Shown here: piece after piece, positions 60,208-64,000 of the stretch
Layout of the letters: every line of letters begins with the position of its first letter
Numbering within the stretch: the stretch's first letter is position 1
Notes under the pieces: generated by a model
What the model saw: only the letters and a program-made list of their open reading frames with translations
Database searches by the model: none
What the model was told of the DNA's origin: nothing
Translations under genes and position numbers: made by a program
NCBI GenBank assembly: GCA_963733505.1
Contig: CAVTDW010000003.1
Coordinates: 62,001-126,000 of the forward strand
Length of the DNA: 64,000 nt
DNA from: JALYXV01 sp963733505
GTDB lineage: Bacteria > Actinomycetota > Acidimicrobiia > Acidimicrobiales > Palsa-688
Direction of reading: 5' to 3'

Positions 60208-60468
60208 CGCCAGCCGCGGGCGATTTCCGGATGCATTTCGGGCGATCGGGCAGCGGCCCGGAGGTGCTGTTCTGGTACGACGTCGCAATGGCGGGCAAAC
60301 CGCCGGACCCCAGAATGACGCATAAGAGTACGGTGGCTTTCGGAGGTATGCGGTTGTGCGATCGCCATTGCGGTCATCCCAGTTGGAGAAGGTGTCGAGG
60401 TCGCACGGTGGATGGTCTAGGTCCGGACACATCCTTGAGCGGTTCGGCGGCGGCAATCGGGAGGTCGG

Positions 60469-61209
60469 ATGACGCAGGCCGGGATGACTTCTCGCCTTGT
60501 CGCTCTCTGCATCGACGCCAACGATCCGCTCCGACTGGCGCGCTTTTGGGCCAACGCGCTGCGCTGGGAGATCGACGACGAGTCCCATGATGAGATCGGT
60601 CTCGTGCCGACGGATGACACCAGATTCCGGATCCTGTTCGAACCGGTGCCGGAGAAGAAGGCGGGCATAAACCGTCTCCATCTCGATCTGACGACCACCT
60701 CCATCGATGACCAGGAGGAGACGGTCGTGAGATTGGTCGAGCTCGGCGCCCGTCACATCGACGTCGGTCAGCGCCCAGAGGAGGGTCATGTCGTGCTCGC
60801 CGACCCCGAAGGCAACGAGTTCTGCGTTATCGAGCCGGAGAACGCGTTCCTCGCTGGCTGTGGACGTCTCGGATCGATCACGTGCGACGGTACGAGAGAG
60901 GTCGGATACTTCTGGAGCGAAGCGCTCGGATGGCCATTGGTCTGGGATCAGAACGAGGAAACCGCGATCCGCGCGCCCGACGGCACCGGTCCGCTCATCA
61001 CCTGGGGTGGCCCGCCGCTTGCCTCGAAGGTCGGGAAGAACAGGCTCCACCTCGACATCGCTCCGCCCGACCACGTTGATCAGCGTGCGGAGGTCGACCG
61101 TCTCGTTGCGCTTGGTGCGACTCGAATCGACATCGGCCAAGGCGACGTCAGTTGGGTGGTCATGGCGGACCCCGATGACAACGAGTTCTGTGTGTTGAGC
61201 CCTCGGTAG
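60469..61209 (+). CDS. VOC-family protein with two glyoxalase-like domains
   Basis: 246 residues, ATG 60469 with GGGAGG 4 bases upstream. Two related halves: LVALCIDANDPLRLARFWANALRWEI...HVVLADPEGNEFCVIEP and ITCDGTREVGYFWSEALGWPLVW...WVVMADPDDNEFCVLSP. The DPxxNEFCV repeats mark the glyoxalase-like fold. Ligand unknown. It starts the accessory-looking tail of the window. Confidence 0.85.
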   Translation: MTQAGMTSRLVALCIDANDPLRLARFWANALRWEIDDESHDEIGLVPTDDTRFRILFEPVPEKKAGINRLHLDLTTTSIDDQEETVVRLVELGARHIDVGQRPEEGHVVLADPEGNEFCVIEPENAFLAGCGRLGSITCDGTREVGYFWSEALGWPLVWDQNEETAIRAPDGTGPLITWGGPPLASKVGKNRLHLDIAPPDHVDQRAEVDRLVALGATRIDIGQGDVSWVVMADPDDNEFCVLSPR

Positions 61210-61295
61210 CGCGTCTGGGCAGCCTGGCAGGTCACCGGAGTCGTGCACCTCACCGACGATCGCCCCGTCGCATACCCTTCCGCGAGCAACCAGAT

Positions 61296-61751
61296 TTGCT
61301 CACGATAACGCCACGGCTGCTCGATATCTACACAACAACCGTCGCTCTCCGGTCGTACGTCACTCGGGCACAACGAGGCTGCGAAGACAGTGTCCTCGTC
61401 GCCGGAACTGGCAAGGATTTGATCGAGGCCACCGCAGCGCATGTGCTCACGGAGCGGTACGGCGATTATTCACCCGGTGACCTCCCGACCCTTCTCGGCC
61501 AAGCGTTTCTTGCCCTTGGGCTCGTTGCGCAGCGACCGAAGCCTGAGGTCGGGGGTCTAGAGGGTGCACGGGCGGCGATGACAGTCGCGCTCTACGAACT
61601 CGGCGTTGCCGTGAACCGGTTGAGAAACAAGGGCGGCAGCGGTCACGGCCGCCCCTTCCTGCCGGACCTGACACCAGCTGAGGTACGCGCCGCCACAGAG
61701 GCCGCAGGTCTCGTCGCTGGCCGGATGCTCGACGCTCTCGAAGATAGTTGA
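61296..61751 (+). CDS. abortive-infection C-terminal (Abi_C-like) fragment
   Basis: 151 residues from TTG 61296; no ATG or GTG in frame upstream and the N-terminus looks truncated. The text TGKDLIEATAAHVLTERYGDY, LPTLLGQAFLALGL, ALYELGVAVNRLRNKGGSGHGRPFLPDLTPAEVRAATEAAGLVAGRMLDAL fits the Abi_C domain (conserved RNKxGSGHG). Full Abi proteins carry a further N-terminal domain, absent here. So it is either a short stand-alone form or a remnant of a phage-defence gene. Confidence 0.65.
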   Translation: MLTITPRLLDIYTTTVALRSYVTRAQRGCEDSVLVAGTGKDLIEATAAHVLTERYGDYSPGDLPTLLGQAFLALGLVAQRPKPEVGGLEGARAAMTVALYELGVAVNRLRNKGGSGHGRPFLPDLTPAEVRAATEAAGLVAGRMLDALEDS

Positions 61752-62349
61752 CGTCCGGTTCGGCGGCTGCAGGTCGTCCTTCTTCTTGGGTTCCTCGTCC
61801 GGTAGCGTACCCGGCTGCCCAATTTTCTCCCGGGGGTCCTTCGATCAGGATCCGTCGTCAAATTTTGAGGGGTTCCCGGCATGAAGGTGGGTCCGGGTTA
61901 GGAAACGCCTGTTCGTTGTGTGGTAGGACGTGGTCGATCGGCCCGACGGTGAGCATGACCAGGGCAACTTGTGAAGCGCAGCTGTCATGCGCACGCGGAT
62001 TGTCAGCGGGAACGCAGTGAACGTGTCAGCGCTCGTACGCAGTCGGGTGTCAGCGCTCGTACGCAGTGACGTGTCAGCAGCCGTGCGCAGCGCGGTGTCA
62101 ACGCTGGCTTCTTCGAGGCGAACGGGTTACGACGAGGCCGCTGGTCGGTTGGCTGTGGACTTGGTCGAAGGACGTCGTCGGGGCGGGTTGCGGGCGATCA
62201 GCTGAGCCACCGGCCACGCATGCCACCAAACGCCGGAACTGGGGCCTCCATTAGCGTCGGCGGACTGGTCCTGTCCGGTAGCTTGTATTCCTCGAGAGTG
62301 GCCAGCCAAAGATGTGGCATTCGCTCCTTGCCCGAGGTGCAGACAAGAC
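61752..62349. other. 598-bp stretch without a clear gene
   Basis: Between the Abi_C-like fragment and a VOC gene. Base composition is less GC-rich than the core. Holds the 24-bp repeat array at 62023-62118, in which one frame codes VSALVRSx octapeptides, but no start signal or family supports a gene. Confidence 0.5.
62023..62118 (+). repeat. 24-bp tandem repeat, four copies
   Basis: Units begin gtgtca at 62023, 62047, 62071 and 62095, exactly 24 apart; the first two are nearly identical and the last two degenerate. One frame reads VSALVRSR-VSALVRSD-VSAAVRSA-VSTLASSR. Confidence 0.85.
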
Positions 62350-62748
62350 ATGCCTGAGTTCCCTGCGATTACCCACGTGGCGCTAACGGTTACGAGCCTC
62401 GAACGGAGTGTTCCTTGGTACAAGGCCCTGTTCGGCTCGGACCCGATTCTTGACGAGGACACAGGTCCGTTCCAGCGTGTCGCTTGGCTTACGGGCGGCA
62501 CAGTCGTCGGTCTAACTCAGTTCCCTGATTTGAGCAGCACTGAACCGTTCGACGAGCGCCGGCCGGGGCTCGATCATCTGGCTTTCGGCTGTGCCAGCCG
62601 CGATGAGTTGAGAGCATGGGAAATCCACCTAGACGAACTCGGCATCCCCAGCGGTGGCATCGTGGACGCGCCAGGGTACTCGGCATTGTCCTTTCGAGAC
62701 CCTGACAATATCGCACTCGAGTTCTTCGCACCTCGGGGCTCGGACTGA
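62350..62748 (+). CDS. single-domain VOC (glyoxalase/bleomycin-resistance type) protein
   Basis: 132 residues from ATG 62350. ITHVALTVTSLERSVPWYKALFG, LDHLAFGCASRDELRAWEIHLDELGI, YSALSFRDPDNIALEFFAP are typical; metal-site residues His and Glu (ALEFF) are in place. May be an enzyme or a binding protein. Sits in the lower-GC tail. Confidence 0.85.
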   Translation: MPEFPAITHVALTVTSLERSVPWYKALFGSDPILDEDTGPFQRVAWLTGGTVVGLTQFPDLSSTEPFDERRPGLDHLAFGCASRDELRAWEIHLDELGIPSGGIVDAPGYSALSFRDPDNIALEFFAPRGSD

Positions 62749-63111
62749 CGGGTTTCTGTCTGCCCAATAGGCCGTCCCCTAACGCCGGCTCCGGGGCACG
62801 GCGCGGTCGGTTCTCGGAGATAGGCCACCGCCTTCGTAGCCATGAGCCGTCCTCCGACCCTCTAAGGACCGCAGCTCGACCTCTGGATGTTCTCGCATCC
62901 AATCGTCGCACGCAGCGTTTTGCTACGGCATCTCATCACTTACGGTGAGGGTGCACTCCCAGCCTCGAACCGGCATCTCCTGGTGAGACGGCGCCACACC
63001 GCCGATTCCGGCGTCGCCTGGTAGCCGCGGCCCGTAATGAACGAGCCGGAGTTCTGGCGCGTCGTTCACCCTGGCGGAGATGGTGTGGCCGGCGAGAGAT
63101 GTCTTAGTGGG
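62749..63111. other. 363-bp stretch without a gene
   Basis: Between the VOC gene and the DUF6924 gene. No frame, RNA gene or repeat is convincing. A ttcga-containing element near 62963 was considered as a tRNA and rejected. Confidence 0.5.
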
Positions 63112-63537
63112 TCAGAATCCCCGAAAGATCCCATCGGGACCGGCGTTATCAGCGAACTCGAAGAAGTCCATGTTCGCGAGTGACAGATTCGCCACGATGG
63201 CCTCGACCTCCGTGGGGATCGACCGAAAGGTGCGGCCGACCTGCCCAGTGAACTCGTTGAAGTCCACGAACACGAGAGTCCGATCCCGCATCGTCTGTGC
63301 GTCTGCCACAGCGATCACACTGAGGTAGTCCTCGCGTTCGAGCGCCACCAACTCCTCTGGCGACAGGTCCGCGAGTTCGGGGGACTCGACCGGTTCCAGG
63401 ACGGCTCCCATCCGCTCGAAATCGTCGCTTTCGTAAACGGCAGTCGCGGCTGACAGTGCGGCCCGCCATGCCCGTTCATCCGAGTAGTCAGTCCGGACGA
63501 GGAGCAAGCCCAGTCCCGGCCCGGCAGGAAGTTGCAC
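63112..63537 (-). CDS. DUF6924-family protein
   Basis: 141 residues, GTG 63537 lying 6 bases after TAGGCT. LLLVRTDYSDERAWRAALSAA, DLSPEELVALEREDYLSVIAVADAQTMRDRTLVFVDF, and the family end NLSLANMDFFEFADNAGPDGIFRGF are characteristic. Function unknown; members are common in actinobacterial accessory regions. Confidence 0.82.
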   Translation of the reverse strand: MQLPAGPGLGLLLVRTDYSDERAWRAALSAATAVYESDDFERMGAVLEPVESPELADLSPEELVALEREDYLSVIAVADAQTMRDRTLVFVDFNEFTGQVGRTFRSIPTEVEAIVANLSLANMDFFEFADNAGPDGIFRGF

Positions 63538-63543
63538 CCAACG

Positions 63544-63549
63544 AGCCTA
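63544..63549 (-). promoter_or_regulatory. -10 box of the DUF6924 gene
   Basis: TAGGCT on the minus strand, 6 bases before GTG 63537. Confidence 0.45.
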
Positions 63550-63817
63550 CGCAACGCCAGTGGCTGCCGCGGCTGCTCCCGCGGTCACCAGCCCGTTACC
63601 GATTGTCTGTTCTGAGCGGCCGCCATCGTCGATCACCAGGTTGCCCGACCGCGCCCGATCGACGGATATTCCTAGTACTCCGCCGCGCCGACCGGGTACC
63701 AATCGTGCCCCATAATGTTCAGCTCACCGAGCGCCCACCCATGCCCCGCAAACGCCGGGTGGCGGGACAGGGCTAACGCTCGCATTTGAGCAGCGGCTGA
63801 GCGCTAAGGCTCTTCGA

Positions 63818-64000
63818 TCACCTGCCTGGGACACCGTCGAAGATTCGGTCGTTGGAGACCAGTGGCACTCCGAGTCGGAGGGCGGTTGCCGCGACCCAGA
63901 GGTCGGCGTCGTGGTTCCGTTGCGCGGGAGCGTGACCGATACGCTCAGAGTCTGGGCGGAGCCGGGCGTAAATGAGGATGAGCTCAGGACCCGTATGTAC
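63818..64000 (-). CDS. PIN-domain (VapC-type) toxin, N-terminus outside window
   Basis: The 60 visible residues end ARLRPDSERIGH...HDADLWVAATALRLGVPLVSNDRIFDGVPGR, with stop TGA at 63818. DADLWVAATAL and VSNDRIF match the C-terminal half of VapC PIN ribonucleases, including the second conserved acidic residues. The start lies past the window end. The partner antitoxin (VapB-type), if any, would be further on. Confidence 0.75.
   Translation of the reverse strand, partial: VHTGPELILIYARLRPDSERIGHAPAQRNHDADLWVAATALRLGVPLVSNDRIFDGVPGR

Noticed and set aside
60207..60468. Possible small ORF after ilvC
   Set aside because: Frame lacks a start signal and overlaps the VOC ribosome site; nothing recognisable.
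61987..62205. 72-codon ORF over the 24-bp repeats as a gene
   Set aside because: No ribosome site, no -10 box at the usual distance and no family; listed only as a repeat.
62941..63040. tRNA-like text (ggttcgag on the minus strand)
   Set aside because: The T-stem and acceptor arms do not pair, and no anticodon arm fits. Not a tRNA.

Overview
The window is high-GC, mostly core-chromosome DNA of an actinobacterium. The best inference is an uncultured Acidimicrobiia-like lineage. Supporting evidence: a close relative of the mycothiol-dependent nitroreductase Rv2466c, a mycobacterial-type leuB, a PASTA-domain Ser/Thr kinase, SCP2, FadE and steroid-type SDR proteins, gatCAB, DUF222-HNH proteins, many GTG starts, and many genes with a TANNNT -10 box only 5-9 nt before the start codon (leaderless transcripts). 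There are no rRNA or tRNA genes, CRISPR arrays or insertion sequences.

Layout: 1-2.6 kb, 3' part of lipA, an M24 peptidase and an atypical SDR. 2.7-5.6 kb, a sulfonate/nitrate/taurine-type ABC importer behind a clear promoter. 5.6-9.8 kb, membrane proteins and an FtsH-like protease diverging from a His-motif membrane protein. 9.8-17.2 kb, metH, cobalamin adenosyltransferase, a cyclopropane-fatty-acid-synthase-like enzyme and greA. 17.3-21.5 kb, a leuB-ilvE-cimA operon behind an attenuator. 21.5-29.5 kb, a repeat tract, arsC-like gene, fabD, SGNH hydrolase, a frameshifted DUF222-HNH gene, a VOC protein and a DsbA-fold protein. 29.5-40.7 kb, acyl-CoA dehydrogenase, a two-component system, a decayed purple-acid-phosphatase-like gene, an MFS transporter and a PEP-mutase-family enzyme. 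40.7-46.9 kb, ligA, a three-gene membrane operon, a PASTA kinase and an SDR. 47-52.6 kb, SCP2, gatCAB and ilvD. 52.7-56.6 kb, a methyltransferase, a lower-GC 5'-nucleotidase and a TIG-domain membrane protein. 56.6-60.2 kb, ilvB-ilvN-ilvC behind a second attenuator. 60.2-64 kb, a lower-GC accessory tail with VOC proteins, an Abi_C-like fragment, a DUF6924 protein and a partial VapC-like toxin.

The main theme is branched-chain amino acid synthesis. Two operons (leuB-ilvE-cimA and ilvBNC) and a separate leaderless ilvD lie within about 43 kb. Each operon is preceded by a short peptide ORF rich in Leu/Ile/Val and a perfect or near-perfect terminator hairpin with a T-rich tail, which is classic ribosome-mediated attenuation. 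The pairing of cimA with leuB suggests isoleucine can be made from pyruvate through citramalate.

Other window-wide patterns: short tandem duplications that often span stop codons, and at least four apparent single-base frameshifts in otherwise good genes. The frameshifts may be assembly errors or genuine decay and should be checked on reads before the affected genes are called pseudogenes.
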